Shown here in pieces: positions 16,059-25,267 of a stretch of DNA of 64,000 bases (the stretch's first letter is position 1; the number at the start of each line of letters is the position of its first letter). Position numbers and translations under genes: made by a program. Origin of the DNA: Pseudomonas entomophila (GTDB lineage Bacteria; Pseudomonadota; Gammaproteobacteria; Pseudomonadales; Pseudomonadaceae); the NCBI RefSeq assembly GCF_013523125.1, contig NZ_JAAMQJ010000005.1, positions 111,153 to 175,152 of the forward strand. Reading direction: 5' to 3'. The notes under the pieces are model-generated. The model was not told where the DNA came from. It ran no database searches and saw nothing but the letters and a program-made list of their open reading frames with translations.

Positions 16059-17521
16059 GACACCTGCGACAAAGGCCGAGCGACGTCCTCCAGCGACTTG
16101 CGCTCGGCCGCCGTGCCCCATACCGCCTGGACCACGGCGGCCACCACCATCAGGGCGGCGCCGAGCAGGTAGCCGTAGAACACGAAGGTGCGGTCCCCGG
16201 TGTCGATCAAGGCGCCGAACAGCATCGGACCGACGATGCCGCCCAGCCCGGTGCCGAAGGCGTAGAACACGGCGATGGCCAGGGCGCGGATCTCCAGCGG
16301 AAAGGTCTCGGCCACGGTGAGGTAGGCCGAGCTGGCGGCGGCCGAGGCGAAGAAGAAGATCACCATCCAGCAGAGCGTCTGCTCGGTCACGTCGAGCAGG
16401 CCCTGCTGGAAACCGTAGCCGCTGGCGGCCAGCAATACGCCGGACAGCAGGAACGTGGTGCTGATCATGATGCGGCGCCCGACCACGTCGAACAGGCGCC
16501 CCAGCAGCAGCGGCCCGCACAAGTTGCCCAGCGCGAAGGGCAATACGTACCAGCCCACCTGGGCCGATGGCACGTCATAGAAGTCCGTGAGCACCAGCGC
16601 ATAGGTGAAGAAGATCGCGTTGTAGAAAAAGGCCTGGGCCGTGAGCAGCGTCAGCCCGACCAGTGCCCGTTGGCGATGACCGATGAACAACGTGGAGAAC
16701 ACTTCGCGAAGCGGCGTATGGTCCCGCGCGCGCAGGCGCAGTGGCGGGGTGGTGACTGGCGGCAGGTCGATACCATGCGCCCTGTAGCGCTGCTCGATGG
16801 CGGCGACGACGCGCTCGGCTTCGTCGGGACGATCATGGATCATCAGCCAGCGTGGACTCTCCGGGATCCACAGGCGCATCCAGACGATGATCAGCCCTAG
16901 CGCCGCGCCGATCCCGAAGCACAGCCGCCAGCCCAGTTCGGTACTCACCCAGTGTGCATCCAGCAACACGATCGCGCCAACCGCGCCAAGGGCAGCGCCG
17001 ATCCAGAACGTGCCATTGACGGTCAGGTCCACCCAGCCACGAAAGCGCGCAGGTGTGAATTCCTGGATGGTCGAATTGATGGCCGTGTACTCACCGCCGA
17101 TGCCGGCGCCGGTCAGAAAGCGGAACAGCAGGAAGCTCCACAGGTTCCAGGACAGTGCCGTGGCTGCCGTGGCGGCGATGTACAGGAACAGCGTGATGAA
17201 GAACAGCTTGCGCCGTCCCAGGCGATCGGTGAGCCAGCCGAAGAACAGCGCGCCCAGCACGGCACCGGCAATGTAGACGGCGCCCGCGATACCGATGTCG
17301 GTGTTGCTCAACTGCAAGGCCGGGCTGTCTTTCAAGGCGCCGGACACCGAGCCCGCCAGCGTGACCTCCAGGCCGTCGAGCAGCCAGGTGATTCCCAGCG
17401 CGAACACCAGCAAGGTGTGAAAGCGTGTCCATGGCAGGCGGTCCAGGCGTGCGGGGATGTCGGTGGCGAAATGGCGCTCTTGCGTAGAGGCCGAGGGTTC
17501 GCGCAGGGCTCGGGTGGTCAT
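16055..17521 (-). CDS. MFS transporter, sugar/organic acid porter type
   Basis: A 488-residue protein with 12 predicted membrane helices and a long central cytoplasmic loop. The MFS signature between helices 2 and 3 is FGWLTDRLGRRKLF, and PESPRWLM after helix 6 is typical of the sugar-porter and metabolite:H+ symporter groups. ATG 17521 is preceded by AGGAG. The C-terminal tail reads through a heptamer repeat array, which may have altered its last residues. Substrate not deducible; the adjacent amidase may supply or use it, but a 240-bp gap and separate repeats argue against one operon. Confidence 0.88.
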   Translation of the reverse strand: MTTRALREPSASTQERHFATDIPARLDRLPWTRFHTLLVFALGITWLLDGLEVTLAGSVSGALKDSPALQLSNTDIGIAGAVYIAGAVLGALFFGWLTDRLGRRKLFFITLFLYIAATAATALSWNLWSFLLFRFLTGAGIGGEYTAINSTIQEFTPARFRGWVDLTVNGTFWIGAALGAVGAIVLLDAHWVSTELGWRLCFGIGAALGLIIVWMRLWIPESPRWLMIHDRPDEAERVVAAIEQRYRAHGIDLPPVTTPPLRLRARDHTPLREVFSTLFIGHRQRALVGLTLLTAQAFFYNAIFFTYALVLTDFYDVPSAQVGWYVLPFALGNLCGPLLLGRLFDVVGRRIMISTTFLLSGVLLAASGYGFQQGLLDVTEQTLCWMVIFFFASAAASSAYLTVAETFPLEIRALAIAVFYAFGTGLGGIVGPMLFGALIDTGDRTFVFYGYLLGAALMVVAAVVQAVWGTAAERKSLEDVARPLSQVS

Positions 17522-17656
17522 GGCAACTCCTGTTCGCTGACAAGCCTTCAGCAGATGGAGCGCCGCAGCGCCACAGAGTTCAAGCCAGGGAGGCTGGCGT
17601 CCCCGTCGGGGCCTTCTCGTTTCAGGCGTTCGTCACGAGAAGCGCCCCTGAGCGCC

Positions 17657-18811
17657 TCACCAGAGCGCGGGTGTCGTGGCCGCGAGAGTGCGCTCGAAGA
17701 CGTCGAGGGCCCGTTCGACCTCGGCCTCGGTGGTCTGGCGGCCCAGGCTCAGGCGCACGCTGCTGCGGGCCTGCGCCGGGGTCAGGCCCAGGCCCAGCAA
17801 CACGTGCGAGGCGGCCTGGCTGGCGGAGTTGCAGGCCGAGGTCGAGGACAGCGCCAGATCACTGGCCAGGGCGGCACTGTTGAAGCCGGGCACTTCGATG
17901 CGCAGGTTCAAGGTGTGGGGGATGCGCTGGTACGGACACCCATTGAGCGAGACACCCGGTAAGGCCAGCAGCCCTTCGCGCAGGCGTTGGCTGAGCCGCT
18001 CCAGACGCTGATGCTCGGCATCGCCCGGTACGCTGGCCAGCGCGAAGGCGCGGCCCATGCCGACGATCTGGTGCGTGGCCAAGGTGCCCGAGCGCAGGCC
18101 GCCTTCATGCCCGCCACCGTGGATCTGGGCACGCAGGACAGGACGGGCACGCGGCCCGACGTACAGCGCGCCGATGCCCTTGGGGCCATACACCTTGTGC
18201 GCCGAGAACGACATCAGGTCGATTGCATCGCGCTGCACGTCAAGTACCCGTCGGCCAACCGCTTGCGCGGCATCCACGTGCAGCAGCGCGCCGTGACGGC
18301 GCACCCGTTGGCCGATCGCCGCGATGTCAGTCCAGGTACCCAGTTCGTTGTTGACGGCCATCAGCGACACCAGCACGGTATCGGGCCTCAAGGCCGCTTC
18401 GACGGCCTCGGGCTGGATCAGCCCCTGGGCATCGGGCTGCAGCCGGGTGATGGCATGACCCTGGCGTTCGAGTTCGGACACGGTGTCGAGCACCGCCTTG
18501 TGCTCGAGCACGCTGGTGATCACGTGGCCCGGGGTGCCTGAGGTGAGGGTGATGCCCTTGAGCGCCAGGTTGTTCGATTCGGTGGCGCCGGACGTCCAGA
18601 CGATGTCGCCGCAGGCGGCGCCCACGCGCTCGGCCACCTGCTGCCGAGCCTGCTCGACCGCGGTGCGGGCGGCCTGGCCATAGACGTGGCCTGTGGAGGC
18701 AGGATTGCCGAACGTGGCTTGGCTGCCGAGGCAGCCGATCATGGCCTCTATGACACGTTCGTCGACGGGCGTGGTGGCGGCATAGTCGAAATACAGAGGG
18801 GTATGTGGCAT
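17657..18811 (-). CDS. Cysteine desulfurase (IscS/NifS-like)
   Basis: A 384-residue class V aminotransferase fold enzyme. The N-terminal YFDYAATTPVDERV, PLP-Lys motif SFSAHKVYGPKGIGALY, glycine-rich QIHGGGHEGGLRSGT and active-site Cys loop STSACNSASQ place it with group I desulfurases. It removes sulfur from L-cysteine as a persulfide for Fe-S clusters or thio-modified molecules. No iscU/iscA or suf genes are nearby, so it is an extra copy beyond the usual isc operon. ATG 18811 is chosen; a TTG at 18832 would add seven residues. Confidence 0.92.
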   Translation of the reverse strand: MPHTPLYFDYAATTPVDERVIEAMIGCLGSQATFGNPASTGHVYGQAARTAVEQARQQVAERVGAACGDIVWTSGATESNNLALKGITLTSGTPGHVITSVLEHKAVLDTVSELERQGHAITRLQPDAQGLIQPEAVEAALRPDTVLVSLMAVNNELGTWTDIAAIGQRVRRHGALLHVDAAQAVGRRVLDVQRDAIDLMSFSAHKVYGPKGIGALYVGPRARPVLRAQIHGGGHEGGLRSGTLATHQIVGMGRAFALASVPGDAEHQRLERLSQRLREGLLALPGVSLNGCPYQRIPHTLNLRIEVPGFNSAALASDLALSSTSACNSASQAASHVLLGLGLTPAQARSSVRLSLGRQTTEAEVERALDVFERTLAATTPALW

Positions 18812-18879
18812 GGCGGCGACCCATCGTGACAACGGGCATCGACCATCGATGCCCCTGTCAAAATGGTACTAATGGGTTG

Positions 18880-19010
18880 GAGGAAAAATATTATTTTTTA
18901 TCCTGATGATGGCCTTATGCAGGGAAATTAAATTCTCATTAGAAGGAAAACATAGAAATTTTATTTATCACTTATGGCGTGTGACGGTTTTCATCGTTAT
19001 TTTGGTTATA
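18880..19010. other. AT-rich island between the desulfurase and terC
   Basis: The sequence is strikingly A+T rich (ATTATTTTTTAT, AAATTAAATTCTCATT, ATTTTATTTATCAC), unlike the rest of the window. It includes the promoter area of the cysteine desulfurase and the last codons of terC, whose C-terminal tail (YNQNNDENRHTP) is translated from it. Such islands are typical MvaT/H-NS-type binding regions. Confidence 0.6.
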
Positions 19011-20084
19011 AGAAACGCTCGGCAAGGCTTTGTTCGTAGACTCGACAGGGCCCCCGCCAGCCTCCGGCGGCAACGAAGGCGCGACGTGTCCGGCCGTCAG
19101 TGGCGCGGCCGGCTGCCCACGGGTCCTGATCAGCGACAGCACTACACCGCCCACCAGCAATCCCAGCGTCACGCCAAGCGACAGCAGCGCCGGCACCTTG
19201 CCGATCAATCCGTGATAGAAGATCTTGCAACCGATGAACACCAGTACCAGCGCCAACGCGTACTTCAGGTAGACGAACCGGTGCATCAGCGCGGCCAGGG
19301 CGAAGTACAGTGAGCGCAGCCCCAGGATCGCGAAGATGTTCGAGGTGTAGACGATGAAGGGGTCCTGGGTGATCGCGAAGATCGCCGGCACACTGTCCAC
19401 CGCGAACACCAGGTCCGCCAGTTCGATCAGCACCAGCGCCAGGAACAGCGGGGTGGCATGACGCAGCGCCCGCGACTGGCCCGGTGGCGTCTTGTGCACG
19501 AAGAAGCGGGCACCGTGCAGCTCGTCCGTGACACGCAGGTGCTGGCGGACGAACCGCAGCATGGGGTTGTTGGCCAGGTCGGGCTGGCTGTCCTCCCTGG
19601 ACAGCGCCATCTTCACCCCGGTGAACAACAGGAATGCACCGAAGACGTACAGGACCCAGGCGAAGTTCTGCACCAGCGCGGCGCCCACGCCGATCATGAT
19701 CGCCCGCAACACCACGACCCCCAGGATGCCCCAGAACAGTACACGGTGCTGATAGCGACGAGGGATGGCGAAGTAGCTGAAGATCATCGCCATGACGAAC
19801 ACGTTGTCCATCGACAGCGACTGCTCGACCAGAAAGCCCGTGTAGAACTCCATGGCCGACTGGGCGCCCAGCTGCACCCAGATCCAGATCCCGAACAGCA
19901 CCCCGACACTGAAATAGCCTGAATACAGCAACAGGCTTTCGCGCATCTCGATCTCGCGCTCCTGGCGGTGCAGGACGCCAAGGTCGAGCACCAGCAAGCC
20001 GATGACGATGGCGACGAACACCAGCCACAGCCAGGTGCTGGTGCCCAGTACGGGCGTTGTCAAAAACGTCTGCAGAGCTGTCAT
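18972..20084 (-). CDS. TerC/Alx family membrane protein
   Basis: A 370-residue integral-membrane protein with 8-9 helices. The family's acidic membrane motifs occur twice: QSLSMDNVFVMAM and ADLVFAVDSVPAIFAIT. Members export Mn2+ or support metal loading of secreted proteins and tellurite/alkali tolerance. ATG 20084 follows AGGAGGGG. I looked for a yybP-ykoY manganese riboswitch in the 190-base leader and saw none of its conserved loops. The C-terminal tail lies in AT-rich DNA and is polar. Confidence 0.9.
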   Translation of the reverse strand: MTALQTFLTTPVLGTSTWLWLVFVAIVIGLLVLDLGVLHRQEREIEMRESLLLYSGYFSVGVLFGIWIWVQLGAQSAMEFYTGFLVEQSLSMDNVFVMAMIFSYFAIPRRYQHRVLFWGILGVVVLRAIMIGVGAALVQNFAWVLYVFGAFLLFTGVKMALSREDSQPDLANNPMLRFVRQHLRVTDELHGARFFVHKTPPGQSRALRHATPLFLALVLIELADLVFAVDSVPAIFAITQDPFIVYTSNIFAILGLRSLYFALAALMHRFVYLKYALALVLVFIGCKIFYHGLIGKVPALLSLGVTLGLLVGGVVLSLIRTRGQPAAPLTAGHVAPSLPPEAGGGPVESTNKALPSVSYNQNNDENRHTP

Positions 20085-20275
20085 GAGCCCCTCCTGTGAA
20101 TGTCGTCGTTGCATGGGCAACCGTGATTCCGACATGGCGGCATGGCAGCCGTCAGAGGGGCCCGGTAATCACTTGAAATCAAGCCTAGCTGCAGTTGGTG
20201 AGGGCGTGAGTGGGCAGGGTGTTACAGCGTTTTTCCAGCCGATGGCCCGCCTGCGGCTGACGATTTCGCCTCGTC

Positions 20276-21583
20276 TCAGCGCACCCAGACTTCGACCCGG
20301 CGGTTTCGCTGGCGCCCGCTGGCGCGTGCGTTGTCGGCGATCGGCAACTGATCGCCCAGGCCCAGCACCTCGCGCACCTCCACACCAGTGCGCGCCAGCT
20401 CGCGTCGTACGGCCATCGCCCGCAGACGCGACAGCAAGGCAGCGCGTCCTGGCGTCTGCTTGGGGTCGCCAAAGCCGATCAGCGTCACCTGCGTGGCAGC
20501 CAGCCCTCGACTGCGCACGTAGGCCGCGATTCGCTGCACATCGCGCAGCGCCTTGTTGTCCAGCGCCGCGCTCGCGGGCTGGAAGCGCAGGCTCACGTTC
20601 AAACGCCGCGCTTTGCTCTGCAGGGCCTCATAACGCGCGGGCACGTCGCCCCGGCGCTGCGTGGGCAAGGCAAGCACCTGCTGTGAAACGAAGCCTTGCC
20701 GAGCGACGATGGCCTGACCGGCCGGGCTCTGCACGAACGTCACCAGGGCCTGGGCCAGGGGGCATGACACGGACATCGGTTGGTACAGGTACAGGCGCCG
20801 GGTCAGCGGGTAGTCCTCGCTGGCCACGGTCGCAGGTGACGGCAGCAGGGCGGGCGCATCGCCCTCGGCGACGGCCAGGACCTTGGCCTGGCGCAGGACG
20901 GCCAGGCTGCTGAAACCGATGGCCTGCCGATCGTTCGTCACCCTGGCGACCAATGCCTCGTTGGACTCGAAACGCTCGGCGCCGGCGCTCAAGGCCGTCG
21001 ACGCGTCGTCGAGCAGGAGGGTCCGGAAGGTATCGAACGTGCCTGAGCGCGCATCGCGCGCTAGCACATGGATCGCTCCGCCCGGGACGCCCAGCTGTTC
21101 CCAGCGGGTCAGACGGCCGGCGAAGATCGCGGCGAGTTGATCGAGGGTCAGCGCGTTCAGCGGGTTGGCTGGATGAACGACTACGGCGATGCCGTCCAGA
21201 CCGACCACTTGCTCGGCCTCGGCTGAACGCAGGTCGCCCAGCTCGCGCAGCTGCTCGGCAGTGGCAGCGTCCATGGGGCGCGATGCGGCAGCGAGGTCGG
21301 CCTGACCGGCCGCCAACGCAGCGAAACCGGTCTGGGTGCCATGGGCGGCGATTTCGACATGCAGAGGTTGACCATCGGCGCCTCGCGCAGTGATGACGAC
21401 CTCGTTGATCACCGGGCCGGCATGGGTCTGAATGTCCGAAGCACCTCGCCCGGCCAGCCAGCCGCGTACCAGTGTGGGCAGGGCAGAGGCACCGAGCGTG
21501 TTGGAACCGGCGATACGCAAGGACGCCTCGGCTGCCCAGACAGGGCTCCACGCCAACACCAGCAGAAGGCACAAATGACGCAT
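20276..21583 (-). CDS. Phosphate-binding (PstS-like) / OmpA C-terminal fusion protein
   Basis: A 435-residue exported protein with a signal peptide (MRHLCLLLVLAWSPVWA). Residues about 22-290 are a PstS-like type II periplasmic binding domain (LRIAGSNTLGASALPTLV, RDARSGTFDTFRTLLLD, NDRQAIGFSSL). The last 110 residues are an OmpA-like peptidoglycan-binding domain (LRFQPASAALDNKALRDVQRI, TLIGFGD, RLRAMAVRREL, NRRVEVWVR). The combination would tether a phosphate- or anion-binding domain to the cell wall. A direct repeat resembling a Pho box lies 46 bp upstream of the start. No pst permease genes are adjacent. Confidence 0.88.
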   Translation of the reverse strand: MRHLCLLLVLAWSPVWAAEASLRIAGSNTLGASALPTLVRGWLAGRGASDIQTHAGPVINEVVITARGADGQPLHVEIAAHGTQTGFAALAAGQADLAAASRPMDAATAEQLRELGDLRSAEAEQVVGLDGIAVVVHPANPLNALTLDQLAAIFAGRLTRWEQLGVPGGAIHVLARDARSGTFDTFRTLLLDDASTALSAGAERFESNEALVARVTNDRQAIGFSSLAVLRQAKVLAVAEGDAPALLPSPATVASEDYPLTRRLYLYQPMSVSCPLAQALVTFVQSPAGQAIVARQGFVSQQVLALPTQRRGDVPARYEALQSKARRLNVSLRFQPASAALDNKALRDVQRIAAYVRSRGLAATQVTLIGFGDPKQTPGRAALLSRLRAMAVRRELARTGVEVREVLGLGDQLPIADNARASGRQRNRRVEVWVR

Positions 21584-21628
21584 GTGAACGTGTTCTTGAA
21601 AGGACACCTGCCACGCTACCCCCGGTGG

Positions 21629-21646
21629 ATGACACGCGGATGACTG
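21629..21646 (-). promoter_or_regulatory. Candidate Pho box
   Basis: On the minus strand: CAGTCAT-CCGC-GTGTCAT, two seven-base direct repeats spaced 11 bases start to start, as in PhoB sites (CTGTCAT-N4-CTGTCAT); each differs from consensus at one or two bases. It lies upstream of the phosphate-binding/OmpA gene. Confidence 0.55.
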
Positions 21647-21714
21647 GCCGCCGGCACGTCTCAACGCTTATGCTGTTACGAAATATTTCTAATAATCGGA
21701 TGTAAGGAGGCACG

Positions 21715-22599
21715 ATGCCGCTGAGAGACCTGCTGCTGGCCCTGGTGGTCATCGTGGTGTGGGGGCTGAATTTCGTGGTGATCAAGATCGGTCTCGACGG
21801 TCTGCCGCCCATGCTGCTGGGGGCGTTGCGCTTCGCCTTGGTGGCGTTTCCCGCGGTGTTCTTCATCAAGCGGCCGCAGTTGCCCTGGCGCTGGTTGATC
21901 GCCTACGGCGCGACCATCTCGCTGGGGCAGTTCGCCTTTCTGTTCCAGGCCATGTACAGCGGCATGCCGCCGGGCCTGGCCTCGTTGGTGTTGCAGTCCC
22001 AGGCGTTCTTCACCCTGTTCTTCGCCGCGTTATTCCTGCGCGAGCCGCTGCGTCCGGCCAGCCTGGCCGGCTTGTTGGTGGCCGCGGGCGGCCTGGCGCT
22101 GATAGGCAGCGAGGACAGCAGCCATGTCCCCTTGCTGGCGCTGGTGCTGACCTTGTGCGCGGGGGCCATGTGGGGCATGGGCAACATCATCACCCGGCGC
22201 TTCGGTTCGGTGGACCTGGTGGCCCTGGTGATCTGGGGCGGCCTGATCCCGCCGCTACCGTTCCTGGCCCTGTCGTACTGGCTGGAAGGGCCGGCCTTGA
22301 TCGAGCAGGCCCTGATGGGCATCGGCTGGCACTCGATCGGCGCGCTGGCCTACCTGGCCTTCATCGCCACCATGCTCGGCTACAGCCTGTGGAGCACGCT
22401 GTTGTCTCGTCACCCGGCCGGCAAGGTGGCGCCGTTTTCCCTGCTGGTGCCGGTGATCGGTCTGAGCTCCTCGGCCTGGCTGCTGGGTGAACGGCTAAGC
22501 GCGATCCAGGGGTGGGGCGCGCTGCTGGTCATGCTGGGCCTGTTGATCAACGTGTTCGGGGCGCGCCTTGGTCAGCGCCTGCGTGGGGTCTTTTGCTAG
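21715..22599 (+). CDS. EamA-family exporter (YdeD-like)
   Basis: A 294-residue drug/metabolite transporter with ten predicted helices in two EamA repeats. The pattern VVWGLNFVVIKIGL at helix 1 and LRFALVAFPAVFF at helix 2 match E. coli EamA, an O-acetylserine/cysteine exporter. A strong TAAGGAGG site precedes ATG 21715. It is divergent from the phosphate-binding/OmpA gene and monocistronic. Confidence 0.9.
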   Translation: MPLRDLLLALVVIVVWGLNFVVIKIGLDGLPPMLLGALRFALVAFPAVFFIKRPQLPWRWLIAYGATISLGQFAFLFQAMYSGMPPGLASLVLQSQAFFTLFFAALFLREPLRPASLAGLLVAAGGLALIGSEDSSHVPLLALVLTLCAGAMWGMGNIITRRFGSVDLVALVIWGGLIPPLPFLALSYWLEGPALIEQALMGIGWHSIGALAYLAFIATMLGYSLWSTLLSRHPAGKVAPFSLLVPVIGLSSSAWLLGERLSAIQGWGALLVMLGLLINVFGARLGQRLRGVFC

Positions 22600-22672
22600 G
22601 ATGGACACTTTCGTTCACCCTGCCTGACAGGGGCAGCAGCCCAATGCCGCCTCTTGATACGAGGAGACTTGC

Positions 22673-22993
22673 ATGATCGTGACCACTACCCACCATGTCG
22701 AAGGCCGCCCGGTCGCCGCGTATCTGGGCGTCGTCAGCGCCGAGTCGGTGCAAGGCGTCAACTTCGTCAGGGATTTCTTCGCCCGCTTTCGCGACGTGTT
22801 CGGCGGCCGCTCGCAGACCCTCGAAAGCGCCTTGCGCCAGGCCCGCGAGCAGGCCACGGCCGAACTGATCGAGCGAGCTCGGCAGCTCAAGGCCGACGCG
22901 GTGATCGGCGTCGATTTCGAGATCAGCATGCCGTCGGTGCAAGGCGGCATGGTGGTGGTCTTCGCCACCGGCACCGCCGTGAAGCTGAGCTGA
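22673..22993 (+). CDS. YbjQ/UPF0145 family protein
   Basis: A 106-residue protein of the YbjQ family (PF01906), a small pentameric alpha/beta fold often named heavy-metal-binding domain. Family features are TTTHHVEGRPVAAYLGVVSAE, the LREAR-like helix ALRQAREQATAELIERARQLKADAVIGVDFEI, and the GTAVKL end. ATG 22673 follows GAGGAG. Function in bacteria unproven. Confidence 0.9.
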   Translation: MIVTTTHHVEGRPVAAYLGVVSAESVQGVNFVRDFFARFRDVFGGRSQTLESALRQAREQATAELIERARQLKADAVIGVDFEISMPSVQGGMVVVFATGTAVKLS

Positions 22994-23186
22994 ACCCCAG
23001 GAGCGTCACGTTGCCCCTGGGCGCTCGATGGCGATATTTTGAGTGACGCAATCAGACGATTGGCAATCTGGTGTCAGAATTTTCCTAAGTTTGTTGACCC
23101 GGCTCAAGCGAAGGCCAAGTACGCCTCGCGGTCTTGGGCCTGCTGTGCCTTACTATGCGCGCTTTTCGGCACAGGAGATCGAAGCC

Positions 23187-23483
23187 ATGCGCATCAGGGA
23201 AGAGACCTATTGGACGTGGGCGGATGCCCAGTTGCACAGCCGCTGCCATGACGAAGTCCTGAGCGATGGCACCACCCTCGACGTGCAGGTCCGCTTGTCG
23301 CGGCTAGGCGCCGTCCAGTTGTTCCTGGGGGTGTATGACCGCTCGGGCAAGGCGGTGGTGGAAGAGTACTACCCGTCGCGACCCGGCGAGAGCATGACCC
23401 GCGCGATGGTCTGGGGCGTGAACCGGGCCAGGGCCCTGGCGATCTGCGAGGACGTGCGCGGCGCTCGACAGAAGCGTGCGTGA
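23187..23483 (+). CDS. Conserved hypothetical protein (98 aa)
   Basis: A small soluble protein starting MRIREETYWTWADAQLHSRC, with AGGAG eight bases before ATG 23187. The middle reads LDVQVRLSRLGAVQLFLGVYD and EEYYPSRPGESMTRAMVWGVNRAR, a pattern I associate with a conserved Pseudomonas protein without assigned function. No signal peptide, membrane segment or catalytic motif. Confidence 0.75.
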   Translation: MRIREETYWTWADAQLHSRCHDEVLSDGTTLDVQVRLSRLGAVQLFLGVYDRSGKAVVEEYYPSRPGESMTRAMVWGVNRARALAICEDVRGARQKRA

Positions 23484-23542
23484 AGCACGTGAAGGTCGGC
23501 CATCCCGCCCTGGACAGATGGGATGGCCGACCGGGAGGCTTC

Positions 23543-23854
23543 TCAGCGCGCCAGGTGACGGCCCGAGCCCTCAGGCACCAGTGCCTTGAGCGACTCCAGC
23601 ACGCCACCGACGAAGTCGGTGTCGGCAGCGGCCTTCTTGCCCACATAGCCCTGGCCTCGGCGGAACACCTTGAGACAGGCCTTCATGCTCGGCATGTGCG
23701 CGTCGATCTCGCCCTCGCCGATGTTCGGCGGCAGGCGGTCGAGGCGGACATCGCCGGCCTGGCTGATCCACAGGACATGGTCATCGTGGCTGTCCTTGCG
23801 CGTGGCGAACAGACGTGCCAGTTGGTCGAGCGTGAGTTGATCGTTCAAGTTCAT
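23543..23854 (-). CDS. Conserved hypothetical protein (103 aa)
   Basis: A small acidic soluble protein starting MNLNDQLTLDQLARLFATRKDSHDDHVLWIS. Codon structure and the alternating pattern support a real gene; the ribosome-binding site (GGGG) is weak. It contains FRRGQGYVGKKAAAD, a basic patch. It converges with the preceding small gene. Function unknown. Confidence 0.7.
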   Translation of the reverse strand: MNLNDQLTLDQLARLFATRKDSHDDHVLWISQAGDVRLDRLPPNIGEGEIDAHMPSMKACLKVFRRGQGYVGKKAAADTDFVGGVLESLKALVPEGSGRHLAR

Positions 23855-24260
23855 GGTCAAGCCCCTTCTATCCAGTATGAAGTGATTCCCAGCGCTTCTC
23901 ATATGTAGCGCATTACCCAGGCTGCTACCGCAGCGTCACCACAGGGGCTTTTTCACCTGCCTTTTGGACAGTTCCTGCTCCACGAGCGGCCGTTTTCTGC
24001 TGAATCGACCGCCTGGAATACCCGTGCTTGTCTCCGATCAGGAAGACGGCTTCATCATGCAGAACCGGCAAAGCGCACGTCAACCATTTTGTAGTTAAAA
24101 ATAAAAGTCACTACAAGACTGCTTGGTCGCGTGCTCGGGGCCTTGCGACCGTGGCATAAAGTGTCCTTTCACCGATACTGGAGGGGGTATTCGCGTTAGC
24201 AGGACAGCGCCGATCTGCCTATGCTGTGCCGTTCTTCCTCGCCGCTCGAGACCGGTTGCC
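23855..24260. other. Gene-free region upstream of the SBF transporter
   Basis: About 400 bases in which I find no coding sequence or known repeat. A locally AT-rich stretch near 24085-24115 (GTAGTTAAAAATAAAAGTC) may hold promoter elements. Confidence 0.5.
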
Positions 24261-25253
24261 ATGAAATACCTGCGCATGCTCTTCGACCCCTTCACCCTGA
24301 CCCTGCTGGCCGTGGTCGCCACGGCCAGCGTGTTGCCTTGCCAAGGTCAGGGCGCCCAGGTGTTCGGCTGGCTGACCAACCTGGCCATCGGTCTGTTGTT
24401 CTTCCTGCATGGCGCCAAGCTGTCCCGCGAAGCGATCATCGCGGGAGCCGGGCACTGGCGCCTGCACCTGGTGGTGTTCAGCTGCACGTTCGCGCTCTTC
24501 CCCCTGATCGGCTTGGCCTTCAAGCCGTTGTTCCTGCCGTTGGTGGGCAACGAGCTGTACCTGGGAGTGCTCTACCTGTGTGCGCTGCCGGCCACGGTGC
24601 AGTCGGCCATCGCCTTCACCTCGCTGGCCCGGGGTAACGTGCCGGCGGCGATCTGCAGCGCGGCGGCGTCCAGCCTGCTGGGCATTTTCCTGACCCCGCT
24701 GCTGGTGATGCTGCTGCTGGGCGCCGACGGCGAGACCGGGTCGGGCCTGGATGCGGTGCTGAAGATCACCTTGCAGTTGCTGGTGCCTTTCGTCGCCGGT
24801 CAGCTGGCACGCCGCTGGATCGGCGGGTGGGTCAAGCGCCATGCCCGCTGGCTCAAGATCGTCGACCAGGGCTCGATCCTGCTGGTGGTCTACACCGCGT
24901 TCAGCGACGCCGTGGTCACCGGCCTGTGGCAGAGTGTCTCGCCCCAGCACCTGGCCGGACTGTTCGCGGTCTGCGCGGTGCTGTTGGCGGCGATCCTGCT
25001 GGTGACGAACCTGGTGGGCCGGCTGTTCGGATTCAACCTCGAAGACCGCATCACGATCCTGTTCGCCGGCTCGAAGAAGAGCCTGGCCACCGGCGTGCCC
25101 ATGGCCCAGGTCTTGTTCGTCGGCAGCGGCATCGGCGCGATGATCCTGCCGCTGATGCTGTTCCATCAGATCCAGCTGATGGTCTGCGCCGTGCTCGCGC
25201 AGCGCTACGCGCGCCGTGACCTGGAAGTCGAGGGCGCGTCGGCCGCACGCTGA
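24261..25253 (+). CDS. SBF-like (bile acid:sodium symporter family) transporter
   Basis: A 330-residue protein with 9-10 predicted helices, of the YfeH/PF13593 group. Family features include LAIGLLFFLHGAKLSREAI, CALPATVQSAIAFTSLARGNVPAAICSAAASSLLG and ILFAGSKKSLATGVPMAQ. Distant relatives are sodium-coupled organic anion transporters; the bacterial substrate is unknown. ATG 24261 begins MKYLRMLFDPF; the frame is open upstream but with poor composition. Confidence 0.88.
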   Translation: MKYLRMLFDPFTLTLLAVVATASVLPCQGQGAQVFGWLTNLAIGLLFFLHGAKLSREAIIAGAGHWRLHLVVFSCTFALFPLIGLAFKPLFLPLVGNELYLGVLYLCALPATVQSAIAFTSLARGNVPAAICSAAASSLLGIFLTPLLVMLLLGADGETGSGLDAVLKITLQLLVPFVAGQLARRWIGGWVKRHARWLKIVDQGSILLVVYTAFSDAVVTGLWQSVSPQHLAGLFAVCAVLLAAILLVTNLVGRLFGFNLEDRITILFAGSKKSLATGVPMAQVLFVGSGIGAMILPLMLFHQIQLMVCAVLAQRYARRDLEVEGASAAR

Positions 25254-25267
25254 GCCAGCGCGACGCG

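Noticed and set aside
20085..20275. yybP-ykoY manganese riboswitch or pH-responsive leader before terC
   Set aside because: I could not find the conserved loops or pairing in the 190-base leader.
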